Shown: positions 21,786 to 34,351, counted from the stretch's first letter. The stretch is 64,000 bases of DNA from Thereva unica (GCA_949987705.1 OX465282.1:86850070-86914069), one strand, 5' to 3'. Numbers and translations: made by a program. Notes: generated by a model not told the origin, from the letters alone.

Positions 21786-23322
21786 TTAGAAGGCTTTGCT
21801 ATCGACTTGTTGAGGGTGGAGCGAGATTATCTTTCGGCGCCCTTTGTTCGACGCTTTCATTTTACATAAATTGTATTTCCAGTTTTTTCGAGTACTGCTG
21901 ACCTGCCATTTCCTTACGGGATTATATCTCCCCTTTTGCAAGCCTTTATGGGCTGGGGGTCCCATAAGGATTTCGATGGTGGTTTTAGGGTCACAGTTCC
22001 GTCTGTAGCGGCAATAGATGAAGTATGTTTTCTCAGAGTTGCTTCCCCTACGTTTCGCCAACAGCACCACCTTCTTCTGAGGCTATTTGGTTGTTTGTAT
22101 TTCATGCTTGGGCATTAGGGCTTGCCCCAGCTAGTAAGGTTGAGATGGTGGAGAGTCACCTTCTCGTTCAAAGAGGCTTCTCCTGCCATCAGCCCAAAGT
22201 TGCAGTGTTCACCATCCTGACAACGTCATCTCTGTGAATTTGATGCGGTGCACTTTGTGGAGTATTCTCCACTCCTACACCCTTAGGTTCTTCTTTTGGA
22301 CTACTATCCTTTCAACACAATGCCAGTGAGGTCCTCTGTTGCTGCCGATTACCCGATTACAAAAAACCTGCGCGGCTTCTTATTTCCGTCTACAGCAACA
22401 AGGCTTAAGGCTGCCCATCATAGAGGGCGCACCGACCCCTACTGATCTGGGCTGTTCTGAGCCCTGAGCCAATTCGGCTACCGTCTCCAGAAGACTTCCT
22501 TGCACGGTAACTAGTTGTTTCGTGGTCAGAAGAGTCTCCGGATTGTTAGTCGCAAGCACGCCAATTCTGACACTTTCCGTATTAGACAGAAGGTCGCCTT
22601 TGAAGTCGTTCTAGACTTCATTAAGGGTGCGTCCGACTTTTCTGATGGCTTTTCAAACCGTGTGGCCAAAGCCTTCGCCAGGATCATTATGCCCTAGAGA
22701 ACATCCAGATCTAACTCTCTTCTAATTAAGAAAATCTGTATCCCTTTCTTCCTCGGGGCCACGCAGACCCCACCAGCCTCTACACGGCAGTACCCAGCTT
22801 CCAGATATCGCATATCGCTACGCCACCCCGTTTTCTGAAAGCGGTATTTTTTCGAGTCGCCTCTCAACGTACTCCATCCCTGGGTTTACGGGCTCAGACT
22901 GGCCTCCCTGAAAAAGAATCCCGAAAACTTTCCTTCACTGGAACCACATTTGACACCTTGAAGCATGGATCCAAAAATATCTAACTGGCCTTGTAGGTGG
23001 TTCTTTTGGGAGCTGTGGGAGCCCAAGAAATGTTTGGAGCGTTAAGAAGTGATCCATCTTCAAAAGTTTTTTTAAGGTTATTTTATATTGATACCATGAC
23101 CTCGGCGAGAAAGGACGGTCGCCCATGGCAGAGTTCCGTATCACCTATGGAAGGTTTATTCAAAAGTCTTGGAGACAGTGCTCCCTGCTTGTGCCGTGTT
23201 CGAGTCATATTGATGAGTACATAAACTTGGCTAGCTACAATCAACGTTTTTCATCGTTAAAAGATTATGTAATCTTGATGTACAGTTCATGAATAAACGA
23301 AATAATAATAATAATAATAACG
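21786..23322. other. GC-richer retroelement-like segment ending in (TAA)n; family not identified
   Basis: Base composition and scattered broken frames on both strands differ from the AT-rich surroundings. The minus strand has a basic stretch around 21786-22070. The segment ends at 23302-23322 with (AATAA)-type TAA repeats, which in flies often mark the 3' end of I/LOA-type LINEs on the plus strand. I could not match any domain, so the assignment is only a suggestion. Confidence 0.3.
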
Positions 23323-23537
23323 TCCTCAAAAAGTGCCATTAAAATTTAATTTTTTGCTCCAAATCGTTTTTTGCATTCATTTTGGCGCCCCTTACCACCT
23401 GGCGCCTAGAGCGACCGCTCCACTCGCTCTACCCTAGGGCCGAAGGCTGTATTTGAGCTTACTTACGACATTTTGACAGATAGCCCTAAATGAAAATGTG
23501 ATTATTTGATTTATTTAACTTGTCGAAGGAATAAAAA

Positions 23538-23905
23538 CGGCGAGCTCGTTCCTCTTGTGCATCGATAATGTTATAGGATAAATCGAAAGAAACATTCATT
23601 GTACATAACGAAAGTGTTCAAGTTCTCATAAAACAAACTCTACCATACATTTGGTGCAGATTCTTTTTAGGCAGGTTCAAATTCGCCCGTGCAATGCCCG
23701 CGGGTACAGCTAGCTTCTTAGCCATTTAAATTTTTGGATTAAGTTTGGCTGTCGTGAGGTTCCCATTAAAAATTGTGCTTCCATTAAAAGTGGTTAAAAA
23801 TTCTACGGCCATCATACTCCTCTTAAAAAATCAAGCGACCGCTGTTCGTCCTCTGACCCCCATTTTTTATTTTGCTCGGGGTGTTAATGATAATTTTTTA
23901 TGGCT
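23538..23905 (+). repeat. Dispersed repeat family D (copy 1)
   Basis: This shares collinear sequence with 45732-46055: GGCGAGCTC, GGATAAATCGAAAG, TTGTACATAACGAAA, CCCGTG..AATG, GTACAGCT, GGTAAAAATTCTA/GGTTAAAAATTCTA and TTTATTTTGCTCGGGG. It includes a CCCGCGGGTACAGCTAG word that resembles a Helitron 3' end, but homology to copy 2 continues past it. No coding role is seen. Confidence 0.65.
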
Positions 23906-24009
23906 TATGTTATTCCAAAATTATTAATAAATTATTTAAATTACGTTACGATGCGTCATATTAAGTTCAGGCTTTACTCTCAAAAATATGTTTTTAAAAT
24001 CGGCTAGAT

Positions 24010-24235
24010 TGATTAAATGACGACCCCTGAAATGTGACAAAGCAATCTCACCATATTGCAAAGAAGCAAGCGGTTCCAAGCTGGCGGCCTAATTTTGCAA
24101 TTTTGTTCCACCAAAGCCCACGATATGTATCAAATTAAAAAGTACAGCAAATAGACGTAGAATACAGTAAGCGAAGTGATGTTAATTTAAATCTAATATG
24201 GCGACCACCACAAAATGGCGCAAAGCATAGAAAAT
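24010..24235 (-). repeat. Dispersed repeat family C, diverged inverted copy (copy 2)
   Basis: Read on the minus strand it gives TATTCTACGTCTATTTG, TTTGATACATATCG, AAAATTGCAAAATTAGGCCG and GAGATTGCTTTGTC, matching family C at 11670 and 49590 in order. Confidence 0.55.
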
Positions 24236-24290
24236 AAAATGAAATAGATTAAAAAAATTAAAAGTAAGCTTTTATTTTAAAATGAATCAA

Positions 24291-24375
24291 AGAGTAAAAA
24301 ATAATTTTGAATGTAAAGTTTTGACGGCTGCAGCCACTTACTTAAATGTAAAAAGGAGTGGGGCGTGTCTTTTTT
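24291..24375 (+). repeat. Single arm of the hairpin MITE seen at 11053-11295
   Basis: GTAAAAAATAATTTTGAATG, then TAAAGTTTTGACGGCTGCAG and TGTAAAAAGGAGTGGGGCGT, follow one arm of the element at 11053. No second arm is found nearby, so this is a deleted remnant. The following stretch to 25428 holds only AT-rich spacer, a run of 14 C (about 24708-24721) and two scattered CACCCTGTATA words (24788, 24966). Confidence 0.5.
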
Positions 24376-25850
24376 TCTATTAAAATTTCAACTTCATTCA
24401 TCTTTTTCTCCAAAAAATATGTAGTTAATCAGTATTTTATTTTCAAAATTAGAAAGCTTGGACAATTTCCTATTAATAATTTCCTGACACTTTTGATGCT
24501 ACGGCCTCTCTTAAAGTTATAAGCAATTTTAATGTTTAAATTGGCTTTACTTCGTCCTTTTTTATTACTTTTCCACCTGAGCTTTGTTGAAAAATACCAA
24601 ATAGGCACCAAATAGATTGACGACTTACAACTTTGAAGTTTGGATTTCATAGGGTAATAAAAATATAGGGTGATATGTAAACCTCCACAAAAAAGAAGGC
24701 TACAGTTCCCCCCCCCCCCCTATACAATTTTTTGGTCGCCTATCCAAAACCTATCAATAGCCGGCCGCTTTGTTACTTTATGCAATACACCCTGTATACA
24801 TATTTAACTACAAAAATAACCTAATTATATTGCTCTAAAATATTTTATTTAGAAACTTTTCCAAACACACCTTCATATTTTAGTTGATAGTGCCGATAGC
24901 TCCACTTTGCAGAACCATTTTTTGCCCCAAATATATCCGGATCATCCCTTAAAAAATTATTCACTTAGTCAAAAACACCCTGTATAATTAAATTCAGAAA
25001 ATTGTTACCATGCATCTGACTCTGATTCCGAGGTTTAAATTGGCCTTGCTTGACTTGGCTGTACCATTAAATTAAAAGTATAAACTAAAAAAATAATCTA
25101 ATTATGTGCACACCTTGTAAAAGTCGTTTAAATTTGTGGAAACTAGTTGGCACAAGTAAATCGTTGCGTGTGAACCTAACTGCAGGCTTCCATGTCCACA
25201 ACAGGAGACACGCTGGGGACGCACCCAAACGGTAGTGCTAAATTCTTACTGACTAAACTTATCAACTTTTTTTACATGACGTTAAAGTCCCGACCAGTAG
25301 GAGCTGTAAAGGCATTACTTCAGCTTGGCCCCATCTCCTCCCTCGCAGAGAACATGAGGAGTGGTCCTCCGCCCTTCCTATTCTCTATAAGTTGAGAAGA
25401 CTCTCCAGCGCCGTTTTGTACCACCAAAGTATAGAATTTTTCAAACTCCGTGACACAAAAAATTTGAGCACCTCGTTGCCAAATTTTATAAATAATGTTC
25501 TATCATTTCCCCTCTTTTTAGTTAAAACGGCAACAAACACTGAAAAAACTTAACAAAATAATTTGGGAAGGGATGCGCGCATGCCGAATGAATAAAGATA
25601 ATTTATCTTTCTATGTGTTGAGCAGAGCTTGTAAATACATTCAAAGCCCCTGCTCAACAAAGGCAGTTTATTCAACATAATAAGCATTTTTTTTTTATGT
25701 GATAGACTAGAGGCTAAAGCCCTGGACAGACATGTGATTTCGATATCATAATATTGAGATCACGATATCAAAATAAACTAAGTAGTGACAGACTAAATAT
25801 TATGATATCTGTGGCAGTTGTATTTTTGACAGTTGGGATTTAAATTTCTA

Positions 25851-26178
25851 AGACCGGTTCTACACATTCAACTTTGCATTCCACTTTTTGACGTTCAACT
25901 TTTTTTCTCTTTCACTCCAATGCAAAGTTTGAAACAGACTAGAGTTGAAAGGAAAATGGAAAGCAGCTCAGAATGGAATGGAAATTTGCGTTCAACTTTT
26001 GTGTTTTCGTTCAACATTTTTATAAGTGTGCGAGTATGTATGAATATGAGTGTACACGGATAGCAAAGACAGCCGAGATTTTCGATCTGCTTCTTGAAGA
26101 GTTGAAAATGTGTAGACGCGAGCGACAGAATTGAACGTCAAAAAGTGGAATGCAAAGTTGAATGTGTAGAACCGGTCT
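25851..26178. mobile_element. MITE Z nested in Y
   Basis: AGACCGGTTCTACACATTCA at the left and its inverse at the right form arms of at least 48 bp that continue into CTTTGCATTCCACTTTTTGA. The interior has no gene; the 76-codon frame across it is incidental. The target duplication is not clear (TA near both ends). Confidence 0.75.
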
Positions 26179-26380
26179 AAGCGTTCGCAAATATTTCTTT
26201 ATTTCAGGGTCGTATTTTACTTTAATAAATAGTTACTATAGTAACTATACAAAACTAAACAAATATAAAAATTTTAAAGGTAACTTGATATTTCAAAAGA
26301 GCAAAAGTTTGAGTTTTTATAATTTCCGCTAGCGAAAAATAGCGCTGCTCTCACTAGAAATTACTCATATCATGTTAATA

Positions 26381-27302
26381 GGCGTGTTTCATTTTCCTGG
26401 TGTACCTACACTGGTGTACTTTGGAGTAGATGGAAAATGAAACGCATTTTTTATTTGAGTGTAGTTTAAAACCTTAAAATAAGAATCACAATAGCACTGC
26501 TGATATTTGGCAAGTGTCATCTGTGAAGTGGAGTTATGGAGTTTCCGTATTTTTTTCTTACCATTTCACTAATTTCATTGGACATATTTAATTCTTTAAA
26601 ATTTTTTATCTTCTCTGAGATAAACAATGCTATTTTGAATGATAACTTCAACAAAAACCGTTCAATAATTTTTATTAACCGAAAATTTTAATGACATAAC
26701 CGAAAAAGTCAATACAATAGGGAATCTTACGCAAAGGTAAACTCAGATGGCGCCACCGAAGTATAACGTAAACAGACAACAAAAACATAACAGCAACAGC
26801 AACAAAAATATAATATTCATATTCTGACCTGTCTTAAATGCTTTTTTAATATAACCTTCAGACTTAAAATGATCTCCTTGAATGTTTTGCACCCTTAAAC
26901 TTTTTGCGACGCACAGCTATTTCCCAGCGTGCACGTACTTTTTGTTTTTTGAAATAAATGAACCCGCAATATGTACATATTATTGCACCCAAATAAACCA
27001 CACCGATGCATATTTATTAGAATGTAAGATTTTATCATTGAATGACCGAAAAATCACAGTAATCGAGAACTGTCTGAGAGGCGGGAGACGAATGTCACTT
27101 CATGTTTACGTTATAATACATTGGCGCCCCTAGCGGGAAAAATTTCCAGTAAGGTTCCCTATTACCACAAAATTTTTAAAGCGCCATCTGTTGCAACAAA
27201 AATCATAATTACACTAATCATTTACTCCAATATATGAGCTGGGGTAGTTGGAACTACACCAGACTACACCGGTGTAGGTACACCAGGAAAATGAAACACG
27301 CC
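26381..27302. mobile_element. MITE W nested in Y
   Basis: GGCGTGTTTCATTTTCCTGG and the inverse CCAGGAAAATGAAACACGCC form the ends, flanked on both sides by TAATA (26376-26380, 27303-27307). The inner arms continue with TGTACCTACAC(T/C)GGTGTA. Element V1 sits inside it. Confidence 0.75.
26716..27163 (-). mobile_element. THAP-carrying inverted-repeat element, copy V1
   Basis: The ends AATAGGGAATCTTACG and TAAGGTTCCCTATT are inverted repeats. On the minus strand the middle encodes a decayed THAP zinc finger: CGLFGCNN (first Cys pair), a frameshift, GFIYFKKQKVRARWEIAV, KKFKGAKHSR, then a second shift to DHFKSEGYIKKAF. THAP domains bind DNA through a C2CH zinc site and occur in P-element transposases and in many host proteins. 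The sister copy V2 (62543-62991) has almost the same length in the other orientation. Both copies are broken. Confidence 0.65.
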
Positions 27303-28435
27303 TAATATTATGAAAATCAGCTGTGTTTCGATATTTCGTTAATATCATGTTGTTGCGTTTTGATATTATGATATGGGGGTGACAGACATATCCGAATATT
27401 ATAATATTAGGAATATTATGATATGGAAATCACATGTATGTCCAGGGCTTTAAGGGAAAGTCCCTTTGTACTGTTCGACAATCTAATTTTTTCGTATAGA
27501 ATGTCGAACAGCAGCTCTAGCCGGAAGATAGAGAGTAGAAAGAGACAGAGAAGTAGGAAGGAGCTGCCACAACCTAGCCGCGATATTTTTATTCCACCTA
27601 CTTCCAACCATTTCGCGACTCTGGCATCGGGGCATTTGAGAAGAAACAACTCGCTGGAGTGTTATGCCTCCTGAAACGAGTTGAATCTCATCAGCCAACC
27701 GTTTCATGCGCTTGGTGGAGCGGGGAAGGACTAGCGAAGGCTATGACAGGAGGAATCAGGAATGTAAAGAGAGGAGAAGAAAGAAGGGAAGTAATGTGGG
27801 TGGGAAAGTGGAAAAGGCGAAGGACCATGGGGCTGACCGGGATTAGAACCCGGGACCTCTGGGATAGCAGTCAGGCGCCTTACCTCTGGACCACCGAGGC
27901 CCCCTAATAATTTTACTTTAATTATGCGAAATATTTCTCATTTCTAAATTTAAAATAGTTTAAAAAAAATGCTGAAAAAAATTCCTTTGAATGAATGAGC
28001 GTTTTCATTCATAAACCAACAGTTCCCCGCAGTCGCAAGCAACACAACCTCCCCTGGGAGAAGCGCGTATGCGACTGGCAGGAAACGTAAACAATCTAGT
28101 AATCAAAGTGATAAAAAAACACAAATTTCGTATTTTTTAGTAGAAATTGCTACAAATTACTTCTGTAGCATATGTGTAAAATATAATAACCTTAAAATAA
28201 AAAAAATATATAAAAACGGGTGTTTTCAGTCATAATTTGTAAATTTTTTAAATAATCATTGAAGTCCCAGAAAAATACACCTCCCTTTTGCAATACGCAG
28301 TCGCGACTGATTACATGGCAGCAAGTGATTTGATAGGAGGAGTTAACTGAAGCTTTTGTCTGAACTTTTAAACATTTTTAAGAGCTTAGCTGGGGAACAT
28401 GCGCGGGATGTCACGAGGTTTGAAAACAACTATAC

Positions 28436-29939
28436 ATTCCTATAAGTTACTGCGGGCCTAATAATGGCGTATATCGGTAGACTGCATGTGAATCTATAAG
28501 CTCTGCGTCAAACACGGAGCCGTGCGTGTTCTGCTCATGAGAGTGTAGTAGGAGTTCATCTGCAACAAGGCACCACAGAAGTGGAAATAAAAACCCTCCT
28601 TGTTGGTAGATATTTTCGTGCCCTTCAGAGACCCTTCAAGATGAGAGAACATTAGTTTGTAAGCTCTCAGGATAGAGTTGTTCCAGATCTCTAAGATGTT
28701 AGTCGAACGCATTAACCCCTTGGCTTCTCTTGAGAGAGCTTTTACGTTCAATCTCAATTTCATGTTCTGTTGGGCAAACTCAGGCTTTATTTTTCCTGAG
28801 TTCAATATGTAAAAATGTATGGGAACTCAGGCAAATACTGAAGTTCGGTACACTAATTTGCTCGAACTTGCGCAGTTTGGCCGGTGATGCCGGGGTATTA
28901 CTGTCTAACAAATTAATATGGCCAATTTCACCAACCAACAAAAATTGGTTGTAATCGTCAATCCCATTTGGAATTCGATGAAGAATCGCATGGTTTTTCA
29001 CAGGAGCCAACTTTTACAACAAACTATACATTAGAATGCTTTAACTTGCTGATGTTGCTTTTAATATTAAGTCTTCCTTCTGCCAAGGAAGGAAAAAACA
29101 GCAACAACCACACAGCTGTCAAAAAGTTGATTCAAAAAGTCCGTAAAAGTATTCAGAGGTTTAGAAAATCTGCCCGTCCCATCGTCCGCGCCTACTGTCT
29201 TCTCCGTAAACGTATCTTTCAACAGAATTTGAGTAGTTGGATGTTGACCCATGTGAAACTTCCTATCTATGTAATCTTTTTTTACGCTATACCCACTATT
29301 ATGGTGCAATCTTAAATTTTGGGCAAACTATGAAAATTACTTCAAGCAATCAGCTAGTGCTTGTGATTTGTGAATAGCTTATGGGGCGTAAAATGGCGTA
29401 ATGCACCGGGCGCAAAAAACCCACTGGCTTTGGTTAGGCGGGGCTTCACACGGTGCCTTATTCATGTCAAGTAAAACTTTATAGATGAGAGAGGCAAGGA
29501 ATGGGAAAAAATTACAAATAAAACCGGTTTTACTCAATAGACTTATGGCATCTTATGAACTGGCTCAGTGAAACCATAAAATGTTTAGGTCAACAAACGA
29601 TGTAAGAAAAGCGATCTCCCTGCAACTCCTTGCATATAAAACCGGTTTTTGTTTTGATATGATGGACAAGACTACGGACGGCCACCTTTTCATGAAAACT
29701 TAATAGCATTTATTGAGTAGTCTAAATTGACAAATGTTCTTTCGACACAAAAATGAAAAATAAAAAAATATTTATATATGTACATAGTTACAAGATTGTG
29801 ATTTAAGGCAACGGTTTGCCAGTTTTACGTTGTAATTTTCAATCATGGTGTTATCGGTCGTATCGGCACATATTTGGTTTGATAAAGCCCAACTAAAATG
29901 TGATAAATTTTGCAACGTACGTTAGGCTCCTAATAATTG
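28436..29939. other. No gene recognised; two overlapping minus-strand frames of unknown origin
   Basis: Frames at 28494-28805 and 28780-29010 (minus) and 28968-29315 (plus) are the longest, but none shows a domain I recognise, and stops interrupt each possible continuation. The plus-strand peptide has a basic stretch (KKLIQKVRKSIQRFRKSARP). This could be a decayed retroelement. Confidence 0.25.
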
Positions 29940-32275
29940 ATATAAAGTATTGGCTGCGTTTATGCGTTAATAGGATCGGTGCAGGTTTTATGGTCAGCAA
30001 AAGAATGAAGCTTACAATTATCGGCTTTAAAGCAATAAACGAAAGCCTATGCAACCTTCGTGTGCGAGGTAAATTTAAGATCGTCAGCCTTATAAGCGTC
30101 CACGCACCTACAGAAGAGTCCCCGGACGATGGATGATAAAGAAGAATTCCTTGAATTAGTTGAACGGGAACTTAATGTCTGCCCCAGGTATGATGTAAAA
30201 ATCATACTGGGAGATCTGAACTCCAAAGTAGGCCGAAAGTCCATTTACAGGCAATATGTCGGCAACCACAGCTGGCATGAACACACTAATGACAATGGAC
30301 ATCGAGTTGTAGAGATGGCAGCAAGTAAGAACTTGATCGTTGCAAGTCCTAGATTTGCGCGTATAGATATCCATAAAGCCACCTGGGTATCTTCTGATGG
30401 AGCCACTCGCAACCAAATAGATAGAGAATGTGTTGAGAGACCGCCGCCACCTTTCGAGTTTGATGACGTACCGAGGTCCCAGCTTCGATTCGGATCACTA
30501 TCTTGATGGTATGGTACTCCGAGAGCGCATTACAACACTGAAAAGCTTTTTTGGAGAGTTGGACCCGCCTTAAAAATATTGTCATTGGTACTGCTGATTC
30601 CATCTTAGGCAGAAGTCGTAGCGATCGGAGCGACTGGTTCGATAATGAATGCAAGCTGGCAACTGAACGTAAGAATGCTTCTTACCGAGCAACGCAGCAG
30701 TCTTAGAGAACATGGGCACGCGGAGAGAAATATAAAGAGCTCAGAAAAGAAGAACAGAGAATCCACAGACGAAAAAAGGAAGCATGGGAAAAAGATCTCA
30801 TCTGTGAACTAGAATAGTACAGAGAGCGACGGCTGCACGAGGCGCGGGCGTTCCACCGAAGAGTCCGCAGTATTATGCAATTCACATCACGTTGCACATA
30901 CTGCAAGGACAAACAAGAGAATCTGATTACCGAACCTAAAGGCATCTTGGAGCGATGGGAGAGGACTTTCACGAATTGCTAAATGGCGGGATAACTGAGG
31001 CTTCAGAGGCTCCACCTATATCTGATGATAATGCTTAGGCATCGGGTGCAGAAGGCCAGTGTGGCTTCTGCCCAGGAAAATCAATAACTGATCAGATATT
31101 CAACCTTGAGGCAGGCTATGAAAAAATGTCTAGAGTTTCAAAACTCAAGTCAACACCTCTTCATAGACTTTAAAGCCGCCTATGATAGCATAGCCAGAGT
31201 AGAATTCTACAAAGCCAAGAGAGAGTTCGGCATCGCCCACATAGGTACTGACAAGACTGTGTAGGTTGACCATGACCACGGTGACAAGCCAAGTAAAGGT
31301 ATCCGGAACCCTGCCCAGATCAATCAATATCTATAATGGACTCCGACAAGGGGACGATCTGGCCTGCCTCCTTTTCAACCTGGCTTTGGAGAAAGCAATC
31401 CGGGACTCGGGTTTGACATCAAGGGGCACAATCCTCCACACCACCACCATTACTGGCTCATGCAGACGACATTGTCATTAAAAGAACAACAACAGCTGTA
31501 CAAGAAGCTTTCACTCAGATTGACCAGGCGGCAGGAAATCTGGCATTGCACATTAACGAAAGCAAAACAAAGTAAATGGTGGCCTCGTCTACAAGAACAC
31601 CTAACTTTGCTCCCACAATCAAGGTAGAGGAACATGAGTTTGAAGTGGTGAAATCATTTATCTACCTTGGGTCAATAGTAGCAGCCGGTAATAGCATGAA
31701 ACCAGAAATACGCTCATGAATGCTAAAAACCAACAAAGCCACTATAGTGTCAAGGCTCTTTACATCCAAGTATCTAACCATAACGTCTTAACTTTTACTA
31801 TATAAGACGATGATCGTACCGGTTCTCACATATGCATCTGAAACGTGAGTGCTTAGCAAAAAGCACTCAAACATCTTAGCCGTGTTCTGAGGAAAATACT
31901 TCGGAGGTGTTGGCCCCTTATGTGAGGACGGACGATTCCGAAGTCTTTACAATGATGAGATCTACGAGCGCTCTCAAGACATAGATGTTGTGAAAAAAAC
32001 AAAGCTCAGTAGGCTCCGGTGAGCAGAGCACCTAGCTCGTATGAGTGAAGATGAGCCTGCTCGGAAAGTTCTCTGCGGTACGTAAGACCTATGGGGTGCG
32101 GCAGCGAGGGAGTCCCAGCCTTCGCTGGAAGGATGGCGTGGCCAGGACGCTTAGGGCTTAGGAGTGTTAAACTAGATTACATCCGCTCAGAATCGGGACC
32201 GGTGGAGAGAACAGTTTCGAGAGGCCAGGACCGTATCCCGGTTGTAAAGCCGTCAAAGAAGAAGAAGAATAGGAC
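29940..32275 (+). pseudogene. RTE-like LINE: endonuclease plus reverse transcriptase relic
   Basis: The endonuclease part reads GAGFMVSKRMKLTIIGFKAI (about 29980), VSLISVHAPTEE, then in another frame VKIILGDLNSKVG, NGHRVVEMAASKNLIVASPR and THKATWVSSDG-like IHKATWVSSDGATRNQID. The RT part reads FIDFKAAYDSIARVEFYKA (31158), GLRQGDDLACLLFNLALEKA (31338), AHADDIVI (31457; YADD is usual) and, at 31900-32130, YNDEIYE, LARMSEDEPARKVL and PSLRWKDG. Multiple frameshifts and stops separate the blocks. It ends with GAA triplets (about 32258-32270). The N-terminus of the endonuclease is missing. Confidence 0.75.
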
Positions 32276-34351
32276 CGAGGTAAAATATCGCTAGACGTTT
32301 GGAATTCTTCACTGCACGTCATTTGACAATTGACATGTTATGAGAGAGTAAACCGCAAAAATATCCTAAGCTGTATGTGTGGATGTTTATATATATGTAT
32401 GAGTTCAACACAGTCAGAGTTTGCTGATTTTGCATCAAAATGATAATGTCCCAAGTTTTAGATGCGGCAGAAAGCGGATTCAAACAAAACGTTTTGTGTA
32501 TTTATTTTTCTGCCTCTTTTTGTGTAACGATTATGATGCCTGTGTAGTTGTGCAATAAACTCGAAAGAGAAGGGGAATTTCTCATATGATGATTTCGTAC
32601 GTTTCGTTTCGAATTTGTATTAGTGTAATTTTTTCAGACAACAGTGAGGAGACATATGTATATGACCCATGACATATACTTTCCTGCGACCCCTTGCCTA
32701 AAAAACCGGTTAGGAGGTGCGAGTAATAAATGAAATCATGGATAGAGTAGGTTGCGCAATTGACTGGTACTTTTAACCAACGCACATACAGTAGTTATAT
32801 CTTAAACGGGTATGGCGGAAAATCATAAAGGCAAGGCTAAAAATATGAATTATTTTTTGTTTATTTACTATTAAATTTATGCTGAATAATTTTTATGCTT
32901 GCACACTTACGGTACCGACATAAGTATGTAGAGTGCAGATGAATCAACTCTGTCATCCAATATCTCTATCACAAAAAAAAACGAAAAACGTTCGAAAAAT
33001 GATAAAAAACTGATATTACCATAATAAAACATTAATTTTATTAACTCCATCCATTTCAAGATCAATAAAACTGCTGCGACGCATAATTCACCACAGTTGA
33101 CATCTTCACTTTCTCTTTTCGTCACAAAAAACGGTCGGCATATTTTTGTCCACTGTCAGATTAATTTCCATAGAATCGCCGCTAGCAACTTTTTCTTGCC
33201 ATTGTAATTATAAATATTTCCTAGGCCTTTGCCTTCAATTGTGCAACATCAGCGAAATCCGATGCTCATTGTTTTGCGGTGATATAAATACTCACTTGCC
33301 AAAATGTTTACAAACAAACTTGTTCACATAGATAAAGTCTTAGCCGTGTAACACCTGTGCGCTACTGATACGTGAATCACCTGTTTGTGGTGTGACGTAT
33401 CTGGTTTTATGAGGAAAAAGGTCATTTCCATTTTTTGTGCATTTGCAATTATTATGATCGTTTGTTTATTCTGGGCATGCACGCTTGCATGCTGCTGTAT
33501 GGTTGTCACAAAAGTGAACATAGATTTTATGTTTATGTTAAAATGAAAGTAGTAGTTTAATTGAGAAAAGACGAGGCTTTGTCACGTTTTACTTTAAGAT
33601 GTTTTCGAAAGTGAAGGGCTGAATGGATTTAACATGAAAAATGACTTTTCTTTGTATTTTACCCATTCAATTGATATTTGACATTTGGAACAAGGGTAAA
33701 GTCGCGATGCCTTTTCATTGATTAAGCAGTGTTAAGCAGTGTTTTGGTAAATGGCTTGTGGTAAATTAATTGTTCCCGCAGTGTCCTCTTTCTGTTATGA
33801 AGGCGACGGAATATCATTTTCTTTTCTAAGCCGGTTTTAACTAAAAAGTTGCGAAATATTTTGCGTTTCGATTTGAATGATTAAAATTTCATTTTTGAAT
33901 TGATCTGGACTGCTTAAGGAATATTTTGATTGATAATTTGATTTTGCTTTGATTTCTTTAGACATTTCCACAGCTTAAAGAGTGTTTAGAATTTTAAAGT
34001 AATTATTTCTCATGCTTCGCTGACATTACATCTTCAGTTTTTGGTTTAGAAATTGCGGCTTTTCGGCTGTGTGCAATCTCCTTTAACACCTTATTCTTCT
34101 TCGAAGAAAAAGATCCTTCATCGTAAATATGTATATCTCTCTTATCTGCAGATTTAGAAAGAGAGAAGGATGCTTCACATCCATACGTGAGCGGCGTTTA
34201 TCGTTTAACAATTGTCTTCGCTGACTGTGCACTCCAAGTAGTTGAATTGGTTTCTTCTACTTCTTTCCACCCTCAACTGAATTATAATCTTGCTCTTGTC
34301 TGCATTTCTTTATAGCCTTATATGTTGAGCTTCATCTTTTAATTCTTGACT
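32276..34351. other. AT-rich spacer without recognisable genes
   Basis: Only short frames without domain similarity are present. AAGCAGTGTT occurs twice in tandem at about 33725-33745. No element ends were recognised. Confidence 0.4.

Larger units (their letters stand above)
25717..27450. mobile_element. TA-flanked TIR element Y inserted in the SINE
   Basis: AAGCCCTGGACAGACATGTG at the left is matched by CACATGTATGTCCAGGGCTT at the right, and the arms continue for about 40 bp (GATATCATAATATT). TA lies on both sides (25715-25716, 27451-27452), as for Tc1/mariner-type insertions. The interior is non-coding and holds two further elements (Z and W). Confidence 0.75.
25687..27904 (-). mobile_element. 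tRNA-derived SINE, split by a DNA element
   Basis: On the minus strand the element starts at 27904 with a tRNA-like head: GGTGGTCCAGAGG (A box), GGTTCTAATCC (B box, one change from consensus) and a 5-bp T-arm CCGGG/CCCGG. The head is followed by about 380 bp of unrelated body and ends in ten A residues (T run at 25687-25696). TAATAA occurs next to both ends. The body is interrupted at a TA by element Y (25717-27450). Net length is about 480 bp. A and B boxes imply RNA polymerase III transcription. Confidence 0.7.
25429..28435 (+). repeat. Dispersed repeat family X, copy X3, hosting a five-deep nest
   Basis: The left end (GTATAGAATTTTTCAAACTC, 25429) and right end (GAGGTTTGAAAACAACTATA, up to 28435) match the ends of X2 and X4. 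The interior continues collinearly across an interruption from 25687 to 27904, which is a SINE with further insertions inside. Without inserts the copy is about 790 bp. Confidence 0.7.

Noticed and set aside
23690..23712. Helitron 3' end (CCCGCGGGTACAGCTAG)
   Set aside because: Homology with the family D copy at 45732 continues on both sides, so it is not an element end here.
27829..27904. Free-standing tRNA gene on the minus strand
   Set aside because: The tRNA-like head is fused to a long body with an A tail, and the acceptor arm pairs imperfectly, so it is a SINE.
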